Below are positions 1 to 12,202 of a DNA stretch of 64,000 nucleotides, piece after piece. The stretch lies in the NCBI GenBank assembly GCA_022432975.1, contig CM039508.1, forward strand, positions 49,813,646 through 49,877,645, given 5' to 3'. Below the pieces are notes generated by a model. It saw only the letters and a program-made list of their open reading frames with translations, was not told the DNA's origin and did not search any database. Positions within the stretch are counted from its first letter, which is position 1; each line of letters begins with the position of its first letter. A program made the position numbers and the translations under genes. The stretch comes from Begonia masoniana. Taxonomy: Eukaryota > Streptophyta > Magnoliopsida > Cucurbitales > Begoniaceae.

Positions 1-1130
1 AATAATTCTATGTTTATCGTCTCATTCTACACTCTAAATTTACCTCTTTATGAGTCACTTGTTAATTAACTTACTATACCAATTAATGAAAGACACGTAA
101 ACTCTACGTCAGAAGGGAAGATTAAAGAGTAAAATCACCAAGTAAACCTGAAATAATTTACATAAGGTGATCACAATATATTAAGTTGCATATCTCGAGA
201 GCAATTCAAGCTTCCCCATTTTGCTAGAGTTGTTGGAAAATGTATTAGTTTGTCAAATGAAATAACTCTAGAGTGAGAAAGACACTAATTTTAAACTCCA
301 CTTGCTGGTGAAAGTGTAATATGCCTGTGTGTGCTCTCCTATTTCTTTACTGCTAATCCTTCAACTACAAAACTCCAATCCCTAGCATTTATACATAGAA
401 CAAGACTAGAATTAAGGGTCGATTCTTTTTCCCCCATTTTGCAAGCATAACCATGGACATTTCGCAGCAAATTTGAGAGAAAGAATCCATTTCTGAATTA
501 TAATTCACACTTAAATCTATCAGTACTGGACAGAGAATTAAAACCAAATTTCAAATCAGTTCTATTTAAAGATAGAGAAACAAAGGGGTCCAATAATACA
601 AACAGCAGATAAAACCCTAGAAAACTTCAAATCCAAATCTCAAGAAATTCCCCGCAACTCATAGAGAGAGAGAGAGAGAGAGATTTTACAGAAGAATCGA
701 GCTTGACGGGAGCCATAGCTGAACAATCGAAGAGAATCTACTGCTCTTTTCAAGATATTGGAAAAGATTCAGCAAGACGAGAAAGCCATTCGAGAGGACG
801 GTAGTTGAGACACATCCTCTGGGTGAAGACAGAGTAGGAAGGAGGGAAGGGGAAGATGTAGAAAGGGGCCAACATTACTCCATTAACGCGTGGCGACTGA
901 AGGTGAGAAAAGTCTCTAATCCCGTCAAAGTCAACCACCCAACAACTCGAGACCAGAGTTTGGGCAACGAACCCACACAGCGGTTCGAATAATCCAACGT
1001 TAAGTTGACTTTCAGTCTCTCACTTCGCGCCTGTTGAACGATCTTCCAAGTTCCAAGTATGTGGGCCGTGTGTACTCGGGAGTTGGGGACGCCCAGCCTC
1101 GATTATTCTAGACGAAGGTGAAAAAAAACC
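1..1130. other. left-edge region, no gene assigned
   Basis: AT-rich sequence with a GA microsatellite at 662-683. A 62-codon minus-strand reading frame at 750-938 and a short one starting at 715 are open, but neither resembles a family I know, and both lie in sequence that looks like a 5' untranslated or promoter region (CT-rich tract, local rise in GC). It could be the promoter and leader of a minus-strand gene continuing beyond the left edge. Nothing firmer can be said. Confidence 0.3.
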
Positions 1131-1150
1131 ATAAAATTATGACATCATTC

Positions 1151-1286
1151 CGCATTCTAAGTGTTGACCATCGCATTTAAGCGAGGGAGACCGCCGCAGT
1201 TGACCTCGTTTAGGCGGCGGTCGTCATCGCTTGTATTAGTCCGCGGGAGATCACATATATTAGAGAGGTCGCCCGCACTTAGAACG
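1151..1286. repeat. GC-rich foldback, possible MITE
   Basis: The core TTCTAAGTG at 1155-1163 is matched by its reverse complement at 1276-1284. Between them a perfect 9-bp stem (GACCGCCGC at 1189-1197, GCGGCGGTC at 1214-1222) closes a 16-base loop. The stretch is much more GC-rich than its surroundings. Terminal inverted repeats plus an internal hairpin fit a small non-autonomous DNA element. No target-site duplication was identified. Confidence 0.4.
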
Positions 1287-1389
1287 CAACACGACCACTA
1301 GTAAATTTAACAGAACGTGTCGTCCATGGTTGATTTGTTCTCTAGAGATAGTTGAAGGGTTGATTTGTACCATAATATGGTTTATAGGT

Positions 1390-1960
1390 CAGTTTATTTC
1401 TGACCCTATAGTTTAATAATTTTTTTAAACTTTATTTTATTATTCTATTATCTAAATATATTTGTTGACGTAATAAATAATGATTTATTCAATTAAAGTA
1501 AATTTAACGTAATTAAACATTTATAATTTATTATGTTAATTGTACTTTAATTGCACTAATCATTATTTAACACGTCAATAATTATAGTAAACGTAACATT
1601 ATTCTATCAAAAAATGATAATATTATATTTATCTTTTAACTATTTATAATTTATTATATTAATTACAATCGTCAATGTTTGTCATTATATTAATTACAAT
1701 AGTCAATGTTTGTCATGTAAAAAAATATAATTATAAAATAAATATAATATTACTTTTTAATTATTATCTCATGGCGTGAAATTTATTAATTGTTATAGCC
1801 AATATTATAGATTATAAATAAATAAAATATATTATTAACAAGTAACACTATTAATTGCACCTATTGTTTAGTGACATGTTATGATGTAAAATTATAAAAT
1901 AAATACAGCATTATTCATCAATGAATACACATTTGTCATAATTTAATATAAAAAATTCAG
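1390..1960. repeat. AT-rich dispersed repeat (MITE-like family)
   Basis: Very AT-rich block containing words shared with blocks at about 38.03-38.19, 42.37-42.55 and 63.58-63.72 kb: TATAATTTATTA, TTAATTGTA, and a TTATTTAACACGTCAA-type arm. The shared order of these words suggests diverged copies of one short element rather than plain low complexity. Within the block there are at least two partial copies (about 1,430-1,590 and 1,620-1,760), the second with the 22-base unit around TCAATGTTTGTCAT repeated. Ends cannot be fixed by eye. Confidence 0.4.
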
Positions 1961-2021
1961 CTCATAAAATATACGTGACAAACCTTTTCTTTTAATTAAC
2001 TGGCCAAATAATGTGTAATGG

Positions 2022-2348
2022 CCTTCGGGACACTCACTCTAGAGCACGTCACCTCACAGTTTTAACCTTCGACCACGTGGCACTCACACTAGAACATGTT
2101 CTCTACGTGGCTAGGTGACACCATTCCTCGTGATCTTTTCTCTCATGGAAAGAGAGTTTTTGCTTTCCTCAACACTAAAATTCAGGACTTCCAGACTATA
2201 ATCCATGAGGTACAAGTACTGATACCACTTGAATTAGTCATGAGGAACGGTACTACTTGGCCACGTGGGAGACGTGCTCTAGTGTGAGTGCCACGTGGTC
2301 GATATTAAAACCAGAAGGTGACGTCCTATAGAGTGAGTGCCCCGAGGG
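2022..2348. mobile_element. foldback (long-TIR) element with G-box arms
   Basis: The left arm (about 2,022-2,112) and right arm (about 2,259-2,348) are near-perfect reverse complements over roughly 90 bases, separated by a 145-base spacer. The outer ends read CTTCGGGACACTCACTC on the left and GAGTGAGTGCCCCGAGG on the right. Each arm carries CACGTG G-boxes (CCACGTGG). This architecture is that of a foldback or Mutator-like MITE. No convincing target-site duplication is visible. A 63-codon reading frame crossing it is an accident of the arms. It lies 0.57 kb upstream of the ASH2R start codon. Confidence 0.7.
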
Positions 2349-2354
2349 TAGTTA

Positions 2355-2921
2355 CATTAATGACTCTTCAATTTAATTTCATTATGTTGTTTTTTTTACA
2401 TCTAAATTGAAAACATAATTGTAATTGGCCATACCGTTCATTACGAACTATATCGATTTACACAAATAAAAGGATAACTCCAAAACGAACCGAATCCTCG
2501 GTCTGGTTCTGTCCCGCCCCTAATTTTTGTAACTCATGTGCATTCAATCTTAGGTTAAAATTATTTAAGAGACATAAGGTTCTTAAAAAATTCAAACGAA
2601 ACATGCTTGATTATGAACCAAACAAATAAAAAGATTTATTTAATAACAAAAACATATTATAAATTTAAATGCACCATTTTTCATATGGTCACGTTGGTAG
2701 CGTCACAGGTGGATAGACTGTGACTAAATAATTAAGAAACCTATAATAATATAATATATGGTTTTTAGAAAAATAAATTATCAGAAAATAATAATTCCCA
2801 TTTTTTTTTAAAAGAAAATATATAATTGAAATCTGCCTCCGTCTCCATTCCTTTCCCTCGCGCCTTCACTGGCCGGAGTTGTAAAGCCCTAAATTAATCA
2901 TCTCTCTCTCCTCGCGTGACC
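2355..2921 (+). promoter_or_regulatory. upstream region and 5' leader of ASH2R
   Basis: AT-rich sequence between the foldback element and the ASH2R start codon. A CT-rich leader (TCTCTCTCTCCTCG) immediately precedes the ATG at 2,922. I see no clear TATA box and no other gene. Confidence 0.4.
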
Positions 2922-5046
2922 ATGGACTCTCTGCGGTCTAGCTACAGAGACGAAGAGTTTGATGTAGACGAATCAGCTCTCCCCATTATCTCCGAAACGA
3001 CCAATTTGAATGAACCCACCGACTCCCTAGAGAAGGACGTAAATACCATTCCGAACGAGCTGCAAGACGGCGTCAAACAAGAATCGGCGGAAGCCTCTGA
3101 AGATTTGTCGGAAGATGAACCAGCTTCCGACGATGCCGATAAGTATCCTAAACGGGCTAAATCCACGGAAATGACGACGACGACGAGGACCAACCTCCCA
3201 AAAAGCAGAAGCAGTTGTCTTCTCTGACTCTCCAGCCTTCGAAACAAGGTGAGACGGAGGTGCCAGATTCCGTCGCGAATAATAATGGTTTGGCCAGTGG
3301 GAACGAAGTGCAGGCTGTTGTCACCACGACAAACGCAAAGAAATCGAAGAAGAAAAACAACAATGTATGGGTGACAAAATCTACCCGAAAAGGTAAGAAG
3401 AAGAACAAAACAGTCAACCAGAATACTCCAACAGAGGATCCTGTTTTAATCACCCCTGTTCCGAGGTTTCCAGACAAAGGAGACGACACTCCGGATCTGA
3501 AAATCTGCTTATCGAAGGTTTACAAGGCAGAAAAAGTGGAGTTGAGTGAGGATAGAATGAGCGCAGGAAGTACGAAGGGGTACAGAATGGTCAGAGCCAC
3601 AAGAGGAGTTGTGGAAGGGGCTTGGTACTTCGAAATAATAGTAGTCCAGTTGGGAGAGACAGGCCATACACGTCTAGGTTGGTCGACGGAGAAGGGGGAC
3701 TTGCAGGCGCCAGTTGGGTACGACTGTAACAGTTATGGATACAGAGACATTGATGGAAGTAAAGTTTTCAAGGCTTTGAGAGAAAAGTATGGGGAAGAAG
3801 GGTATAAAGAAGGTGATGTTATTGGATTCTATATCAGTTTGCCTGAAGGTTCATCTTATGCTCCAAAGCCACCACATTTAGTTTGGTATAAAGGTCAGAG
3901 GTACATGTGCGCCTCCGACGGGAAAGAGGATCCACCCAAAGTAGTTCCTGGTAAGTTGTCCACTGTTTGATGGAGTTTCTGAGAATAAAATTCTACTATT
4001 TCGAATTTTTTGGAACAATCTCACTCGAAAAATAGTTAATAACTCCATAAGTTGTATCGGTACTCCGAATTGTACATCTCGATTGCAATGTTGTTCATTT
4101 GCTCACATAAACCCACCTTCAGAACTTGCTAACTTTGAAAAAAATTCATTACTTATGTGCTGATATCTAGGGGAAATTATAAACTAGTGGTATTTTGATT
4201 GAGTTCCATTATCTCGTTTCCTGTATAATGTTTCCGGGGGATATTAGGGCGCTAGTGGAATTATATGAAAGAGGTAGAGATAGGTAAGTTTCATCCTGAG
4301 GTGGACAAATTAATTAGATGACTGATTAGTGAGTTGTATGTTAGAGGTTAACATGTAATAGGACGGGGAGAGTAGTATAAAGAGAGGGAAGGAAGGTAAG
4401 AAACTAGGAAGGACGTTGGTAATTGTTGCTTAGATTTCCAGACTTGTGGTTATTTTATTTAAGATGTAATTTTTTTGTCTTATATATTGTTGCTAGACTC
4501 ATGGTCGGTTTTTTCAAGTCACTACGCATCAAAGCAATGGAGTCATTGGTGACTCATTAGCACTTCTTTGATATAATGATTTTGTTTTGTTGGACGTGAG
4601 GTCGGAACGAACCGTTCAATATTGAAAATTTATTTTGAAGAAAGCATATGTGATTTTCTTGAGCACTTATCGAACTCAAAATGGGTGTACAATTATTGGG
4701 TCTTCCTTATTTATATAGACCGATTTTAATTGTTTAGACTCTTATATCATCCTGTATGTAAAGTCGTGTATTTTGTGCAGACAGTGAAATTTCCTTTTTC
4801 AAAAACGGGGTGTGCCAAGGGGTTGCCTTCAGGGATTTAAACGGAGGTCGATACTATCCTGCGGCTTCATTGTATACTCTTCCCAATCAACCAAATTGTG
4901 CTGTGAAGTTCAATTTTGGTCCCGATTTTAAATATTTTCCCAAGGATTTCGATGGACGGCCGGTGCCCAGACCTATGAGCGAAGTACCTTATCATGGGTT
5001 TGACAGTCGAGCCGAGAATGGAACACCAGATGAGAAGAAACAATAG
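2922..5046 (+). CDS. ASH2R: ASH2-like SPRY protein (TRAUCO/ASH2R), one frameshift
   Basis: Subunit of the nuclear COMPASS-like H3K4 methyltransferase core (with WDR5, RbBP5 and a SET protein). Exon 1 is 2,922-3,950 and exon 2 is 4,781-5,046; the intron is GTAAGT...GCAG and joins in phase (a split Asp codon). About 431 residues, against about 500 in Arabidopsis. The N-terminal third is acidic, then basic (Lys-rich, nuclear). The SPRY domain fills the C-terminal half, with the family signature [17 protein letters not shown] and, in exon 2, [18 protein letters not shown]. As in plant homologues there is no PHD finger. Reading starts in one frame and must shift by one base near 3,171, just before a run of GAC codons: a base is missing there, and the downstream frame has a TAA just upstream, so no single frame covers exon 1. 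Both halves are otherwise conserved, so I suspect a sequence error rather than a dead gene. The first in-frame ATG, 2,922, was taken as the start. The intron holds LTR debris. Confidence 0.88.
4230..4540 (+). mobile_element. diverged LTR-like remnant in ASH2R intron
   Basis: It shares ordered words with 5,690-6,030: GACAAATTAATTAGATGAC versus GACAAATTAGTTAGATGAC, AACATGTAATA, GAGAGTAGTATAAAGAGAGG versus GAGAGTAGCATAAATAGAGG, then TTTCCAGACTTG and TTGCTAGACTCATGGT versus CTCCAGACTTGCAG and TTGCTAAACTCATGGT. A TATA-like box followed by a common 3' part fits a retroelement LTR promoter. Neither copy keeps recognisable ends. Confidence 0.5.
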
Positions 5047-6627
5047 ACAGCATATATCGACATTTTTTTAACCCTCACACGCTTAGCTGTGAGCAGTCTA
5101 ACATGCTACGGTCCACTTGATCTCCGGTTATTAGGACTGAACTGATGGAAATATAATTCTAATTTTTCAGACAAAAATTTATGTGAATATTTAGATGTCT
5201 CAATTATTGCTTATTGCGCGAATTTCGCTTTGAGGTATGATTAATTCTATTTTGGGTCTTTCATATATCAAGCAATGCTCTTATTAATTTGTCGCTGACA
5301 GTACATATCTTAGAGAAAGTTTTATTTTGTTTGCCATTTGTATGTCTTTGAGTTGGTTTGGGAGAAAGTGTTGGAAAAACAGGTGAATCCCTCTCCCTGA
5401 TCTAGAGGATGACAAAAAATGGAGCCCGAAAGATATGAGATCGACAAAAACAGCTGCTAAGTCCCGCCACTTTGAGCGTTGCAGTTGCATTCCAAGCATG
5501 ATTTCGAGGATATCCTGCGATTCTAGCTCCACTGCTGCTTGACTCCGAGCAGGTCATTGTTTATGCGCTTTGCATTTGGACAGGCAAAAAACAAGTGAGT
5601 TTAGTTATTTTTATGCCAACCCATTAGCATTTTCTTCATTTTAAGATGATTTTTGTACAGCCATTTTAATTTTAATGCATTGATTCTCATTGAAGCACAT
5701 ATGCTATAATGCACATGTAATAGGCTAATAATTTGATTTGGGTGAGGGACAGATTGCTAATTATGTATGCCTCGGTAGACAAATTAGTTAGATGACAAAC
5801 ATGTAATATGTGAGGAGAGAGTAGCATAAATAGAGGGTGGGATTTGATAGTAGTTTAGCGAATTGTTTCTGCATTTACGATCCGGGTAATTTTTGGGTTG
5901 GTGGATCTCCAGACTTGCAGATAGTTTATTTACCGCAATTTCCGAGTCTTAGTATTATTGCTAAACTCATGGTTAGTGTTTTTGGATTTACTGCCCGTCA
6001 TAATTATTCATCGGAATGGTGAAATTGTAGGATAAACATAGTCATTGTCATGGAGACGAAGACATGAAAGTTTGATATTGTCCCTTTTGAAAAGCATGTT
6101 TCATCACAAGAAATCGGACCTCAAAAGCTCGAAAACCTGGGTTTTTTCGTATGTTTTGAATGAAATTACGTATCCTCATTTTCGTCGTTGGATGATGGAA
6201 ATCCTTGTATCGACCTGAAAGTCGTGAACCCGATAACAAAAGCTGCTCGAGATAGAAGAATAGCGTTTACAGGTGGTTAAAAATTATAGTTGCCGCAGAA
6301 AAATAGATGAGAATCTTTTCCTATTAGTTTTTTTCTACGTCGTTCAATCATATTTATAATTTATTACATTAATTCAACGTGAGTGGCCACTATGATAATT
6401 AAAAAGTAATAAAGATATAAAACTTAAAAAAAAAACCCTAAATTCAAAATTTGCGATAGTGTAGGGACTTCTAAAATAAATAATAAAGAATATTTTTTCT
6501 GCTAAAAAATGTTTTTAATGAAAATTGCAAATGGGCCTTCCTGCTGGTTAAGGGTTTTGCCTGCAACTCTTGCTGCCTCTAAACCCCATTTCAATCCCCT
6601 CCATTGGAGTCACAGAGAGAGCAAGAG
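5047..6627. other. ASH2R 3' flank with a second LTR-like remnant
   Basis: This holds the ASH2R 3' untranslated region, then the second copy (about 5,690-6,030) of the LTR-like sequence found in the ASH2R intron, with its TATA-like CATAAATAGAGG at about 5,825. The rest, including an AT-rich block with TATAATTTATTACATTAATT at 6,354-6,373, shows no gene. Short reading frames here are not conserved-looking. The RRP45 leader begins near 6,560. Confidence 0.45.
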
Positions 6628-9600
6628 ATGGAAGAGAGATTGGCAAACTCATGGCGTCTCACGATCAATGAGAAGCAATTATTGAAGCTGCTCTCCTCAG
6701 TGATCTCAGAATTGATGGTCGTCGCCCTTTTGATTACCGCAACCTCAGCATTAAATTTGGCAGGCAAGCTCTTGTTTCTCTCTCTTATACACACACACAC
6801 TCTTCTCTCTTCTCTCTATGTTTTATTGTTGGCGAGCAATGTCTATGGTTCAGGGACGATGGTTCGTCGGAGGTACAACTTGGTCAGACCCATGTGATGG
6901 CTTTTGTGACCGGACAGTTGGTTCAACCTTACCGTGACCGTCCCAACGAGGGCACACTTTCCGTCTTCACTGAATTCTCTCCAATGGCTGACCCTTCCTT
7001 CGAGGTTGGTCGTCCAGTAGAGTTTGCTGTAGAATTAGGGCGCGTTATTGACCGGGGTCTACGGTAATTATCATTCTTATTGTATTTGGATATGTACCGT
7101 AGCACTAGCTTCAATTCCAATAAAATTCTTGGCGTTTTGTTTATTTTATTCCATTATATATGCCAAGGACGTTGTCCATGAATTATGTCGTGGAAATTAA
7201 TTTGAGTTAAGTTGCTTTATTTTTTTAACATTTATTAATTTGCAAGTGAAATATCTTTTAGCTCTACCGAGAAAGTTTTGGGTCAATTGTGATACTGAAT
7301 TTGAATTAAATTGTTTTACAATTCGATTTAATGCAATGCAGTGAAAGTAGAGCGGTGGATACAGAATCTTTGTGTGTTATTTCAGGGAAGTCTGTGTGGG
7401 CTATCCGTATTGATCTTCATATTCTCGATAATGGCGGGTAAGCTGTAGTGTATTCATCACTTCATTTTTTCAGTGTCAACTTGTTAAAAGTAGTAAGTTC
7501 TAAATAAATTAGTTAATTTTCCTTTCCAATTTGGAAGCAGAAATCTTGTGGATGCTTCCAATATTGCTGCATTGGCTGCTCTATTAACATTTAGGAGACC
7601 AGAATGCTCATTAGGAGGGGATAATGGTCAAGAAGTAATCGTACATCCACCTGAGGTTTGGTCTTCAAAGTCTTACAATTTGGAAGAATTGATTTTAAAA
7701 AAAATCACGAGATGCTACTATTGAAAGCCTGATCCATAATATAGATAGCATTGTTTTACTCTAGATAAAATTCTAATCACGTATGAATTCTGGCGACCAT
7801 GACCTAATCTTTTAGCTTAGGAGAAATAACATAAACCTATGTGGGCCGAGCAACAAAGTCATATTTTGGCTGATTCAGTTTGATATTTTTTTTCATGTGT
7901 GCAGCAATATCCATTTTGTTGAACTGAGTCAACATAGCCTTCTCGCTCTTGAAGGAGTTCTATTGTCATTGAGTTCACCCTCATAATGAAACACTCTTTT
8001 GACTGACTATCTTGCTACTGCATTGTTATGAGTAAAATTTATCTGAAGAAATCATGTTTTTTGAAATTTGGATGCATGGGTCTCTGTGGAGTGCACATAG
8101 CTAATATCAGTTATATGCAAGCAGAAATTAATAATATTCCTTGAGCAGAGAAGCGGGAGAAATAGTTCCAACAATGTATCAGAAGCTTAACCAAACCGCA
8201 AAGACTAATCAGTCGTTCCTTTACTATGTCACTGTGCATGTCTTTAAATGCTTACTTTGGCAGGTGAGGGAACCACTTCCATTAATTATACACCATCTTC
8301 CTATAGCAGTGACCTTTGCATTTTTCAGTAATGAGGGCAGCATGGTAAGCAACAGTCTTCTTCAATCGGTTGCTTGTGGTTTATTATTTGTTTTCATAAT
8401 TGGTAATTTTAGGTTATTATTTAACATAATTTCTCTAATTTTATGGCTGTTTATGTAGGTAGTTGATCCAACTCACTTCGAAGAGGCTGTAATGGGAGGA
8501 CGGATGACCATTACACTTAATTCCAACGAGGATATCTGTGCTATTCAGAAAGCTGGAGGGGTGGGTGTGTCAGAGAGCGATATTTTGCGATGCTTGAGAA
8601 TTGCTTGTGTGAAAGCTGGTGATATGACGACTAAAATAAATACTACAGTGAGTTATCCTTAGTTGAAATAATTATTTCTAATCTAAGGTTTTATTTTTGT
8701 TGTTGTAAGTTGTGTAATATATTCACTGTAGAATGTTGGAAGATTTAATTTATCTGTACAATTCCTTTTATAGTTAAACTATATTTAAATTTTGTGTAGT
8801 TGTTATAGTCATAGAATTCAGGAATTAGTGGTTGTGTGATTTTCCTAGATTTAAGGAAAACTTTCAATAAGTTTTTGAAATAATTTATTTATTATGTTTT
8901 AGTTTCTTATATTAGGATATAAGTTTTACTATTTTGGAATAATGAAGAAATTTTTTTATATCTCACAGAGAAGTATCGGCTGATATCGTTTAAGCATTGC
9001 CTTTATTTGCAGTTGTATTAGCAAAATGAAAAGTTAAAATAATTAGTTGGTTTCTGTTTGGTTGAAGTTGAATTTAGCTTTTCCTTATTAATTTTTAAGT
9101 CCCTATTTGCAGATTATCTGATGAAGTATTGTAAAGTTCGCTTTATGGTTTTTCAACTTAGTTGTTTTAGCGATTTCGAGCCTCCCAAAAGTTTGCTCAG
9201 TATTGTTCTTTGACGGTTTTTTTAACATATTAAGCTACGGAGTAGTTAATACAACTTGAACTTTGATCTTTCTCTCCACAAGCCTTGTGTAAACTGAGAG
9301 TCTTTCTTTTTAAGAGGAAAACTTGTATTCCTCCAAAATCTTTAGCTGGTTTTACCGTAATTTTTTTTTTGTTAAAAACAATTTGATGCTCATTGATTGA
9401 TGGTGTGAAAGCCTGTTTATGATCAGAGTCTAGTTCTGCATTTTTGTAAAATCATGTGCTTCAAACTAATGTAGGTTGAGGCGTACAACACTGAAAGAGC
9501 ATTACGGAAGATCAAACGGCATCCTTCTTCTGTTCTAGCAATTGGTAAATTAGATGATAATTTGCATGAGAACAGAAAACCATCCATTGATTCGAAGGGT

Positions 9601-11091
9601 GTTGAGGAGTCTACAATGAATCATGTAAACAGATTGAGTTTGAAATCCGAGGGTACTGATTCCAGTCAATGTGAAAGCACTGTTGTTGACAACGTACCAG
9701 CAAAACAAACTAACAAGAATGACGAGGATTCTAAGAATTTCACTGGGGGTCCCTCAAGTTGGTATGTTTTTTAACTGCTGAATTTTGATTATTTTGCTAT
9801 CTATTATTGGCCCTCTTGTTATTATAAACTGCTCTGATCATGAACTATCGTTTTGGCATCACTTGAAACTCAATACGAAGGTGTCAGTTCCTTTGAAGCA
9901 AAAATGGAACTTCTTTGTGTACATACAATATTGCTTTTCAAAGAAAATCTTCTTCCATTTGGAGGAGATACTTATTTATTCAGCATCATTATATCAATTC
10001 TACTAAGTTATTTAGTAATTCTTTTTGGTTATCACCTTGTTTTAGCCAATCTCAATATTGATCAAGAGTCTAAGATGAGTTTGAACTTCATATTCTGATG
10101 AAAATACCTACTTTTAACAAGGGTGTGTATCAGATATACATCCATGGTGATTGAATTTTAGTTGTTCAGACGTATTGCTAGGTACAGTTGGAATTGATGA
10201 TAGAAATGCATGCATGGGATTCTTATCCGTAGGGTATTGGGATTCATCTCCCTTGAAGGGATATAACGAAAGAAAAAACTAGAGAGAGAAACTATCAAAC
10301 AAAAGAAAAACTTGCAACGACTACTGCACGATTTCATTCTGATCTTTGATACTTGTTTTTAAGGTAACCACACAAAATGAATCATGGATATCTGTGGTGT
10401 TGAATGCTTAGCTACATTTGTGAGACCATAAACACCAATGTATTCTACTAAGTACTATGAGAGCCTTCTCATGTTATTTACTCAGAGACTATTATTACTT
10501 ATTTCATTTTATTTCCAACTTGTTGATCTTTTTTCTTCAGGGATCCCTACTCGGAGTGTGTTGATCCAGAGCTTTTAAAAACTACACTTGCTTCACGGGG
10601 TACTTTTTTGGGTCATTCTGTTTTATCTAGTTGCTTAAGAAGTTTTGATCTTTCCATAAGTAGTTGATTTGACTGTTGATCCACACTCATTGCAGCTCTC
10701 TTAATTAAAATCTTTGTCTCTCTCACTCACTCACTCAATTCAACTGGGTTGCTTTTTTCCTTAATTTTGATCTAGAAATGGTTATGGTTAATGTATGAGA
10801 TTCTTTAATCTCACTTACGTTAATAAATTTTCTCATGCAGGAATCCTGAAACCAAAAAAGGAACGGGAGGAGTCGAAACGTGAGAAAATGAAGATGTCTT
10901 CTGAGACCAACCCAGAAGATGCTACTGAAGTCAATGCACCTTCTTCTGATTCTATGGTGGTTGATACGTTCTCCACGTCCAGAAGGAAAAAAGAAGACAT
11001 TGAAAGACGCCGTGAAACCGAAGAACAGAAGAAAAAAGAAAACTACCAACCCATCTCCGATTTAGACTATGATTACCGGTTTTTCGAATGA
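6628..11091 (+). CDS. RRP45: exosome complex subunit RRP45 (CER7-type), one frameshift
   Basis: RNase PH-fold, non-catalytic ring subunit of the nuclear and cytoplasmic 3'-5' exosome; Arabidopsis RRP45B is CER7, needed for wax synthesis. Nine exons: 6,628-6,763; 6,854-7,063; 7,342-7,437; 7,541-7,655; 8,264-8,344; 8,459-8,647; 9,475-9,761; 10,541-10,599; 10,841-11,091; about 474 residues (RRP45B is about 438). Hallmarks in order: [17 protein letters not shown] start, [93 protein letters not shown], and a variable Lys/Glu-rich tail ending DYDYRFFE. Two oddities: the first intron starts with GC (AG|GCAAGC...CAG), and one base is missing near 6,681 in CAATTATTG (a TTT run read as TT), so exon 1 changes frame. 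All other splice sites are GT-AG and in phase. Probably a functional gene with a sequence error. Confidence 0.92.
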
Positions 11092-12202
11092 CTGATTTTG
11101 CTTCCAAAATGTATATTCTAAATCCTTTTTTTTTTACCCTGATTTTTACTATGAGTTACAGTCCTGAGGCCACTGGAGTTCCAGAAATTGGCAATTTTGG
11201 AGGCTAGAATTGTTGATCCTGCAGTCCACTAGGTTTCTTTCACTCTTTCTGGAGATGTTCAAGTTTGTTGAAAACTTGATTTCCATTGTCATCATAGTAC
11301 TTGAGATTTTGAACTTAGTTTCTACTTTCAATGTCGATTTGGATGGAAATAAAACAGCTAGTAGTTAATGAAATTGGAAAACACTGACATAAAGATCAGG
11401 GTCATCAAACGGCTCGTAAAGGTGGGCCAAATTTTTATCCAGTCCGACCTTAGACCAGGCTAGGATTTTGTAAAGAGCACTGCAAGTCCAAAAATCTACC
11501 AAAATTTTGGATGCTTATGGTCGTTCAATTGCTACACAGATTGCTTTCCCAAGGCCAATTCAATTCTCTAAAAATGCACTCATCTTTGAGCTAAGAGATG
11601 GAAGAGCAAGAAGCTCTTCCCTACTTATAATACATAATCTTTACGAGTCAGTGTTCATCATTCTTCCTAAACTTGCAACTCAGTACATCCAACAAGTGAA
11701 AATAAGAGAAAAAGTTGATGAAAATGGATTTGTAATGCTAATGTTACATCGATTACTAGCAGCTAGGAGAAATGAGTAGAATAGAAGAGAATCATTGCAA
11801 CTCCTACAACCTTGTGTTCATAAATTGATTGGATTGCATGAAATCAGTTGCTCTGATTTCAAATATAATCAAAGCCTATGACTTCTGACTTTATGATATT
11901 TGAAACTATTTTTTTGACACTAAAATTCTAATCCAGCACTCAGATGAAATTCGAGGTTATAGAATCGAGCAAACTAAGAGGGAATTTCTGGGAAAATTTT
12001 CAATTTCACAGCATTTTTGTCATATCATGCAATCACAGCAGCAAGAAACATGGGGTAAATCCAGCCAAGTTCAAAAAATAAAAAAGAAAATAAAATTCGC
12101 AGTCGTAAAAAGACAGATAACTCAAGTTGGGAAATTTCCTAATGCATATCTAATATAGATGAAGCAAACCATACACCTTATACATGGACATGAAGCATAC
12201 TA
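11092..12202. other. convergent 3' ends of RRP45 and Y14
   Basis: The 1.1-kb gap between two convergent genes holds their 3' untranslated regions and AT-rich spacer. I see no further conserved reading frame, RNA gene or repeat. The 90-codon frame at 11,507-11,779 has no family features. Confidence 0.4.

Noticed and set aside
750..938. 62-codon minus-strand frame with aromatic residues
   Set aside because: No family resemblance, no clear splice context, and it lies in leader-like sequence.
961..990. GGTTCGAAT resembling a tRNA T-loop (also at 48,870)
   Set aside because: No acceptor stem, D-arm or anticodon arm can be folded around either site.
8141..8458. 105-codon frame in the RRP45 region
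   Set aside because: It covers exon 5 (8,264-8,344) read through both flanking introns; the family sequence begins and ends exactly at the splice sites.
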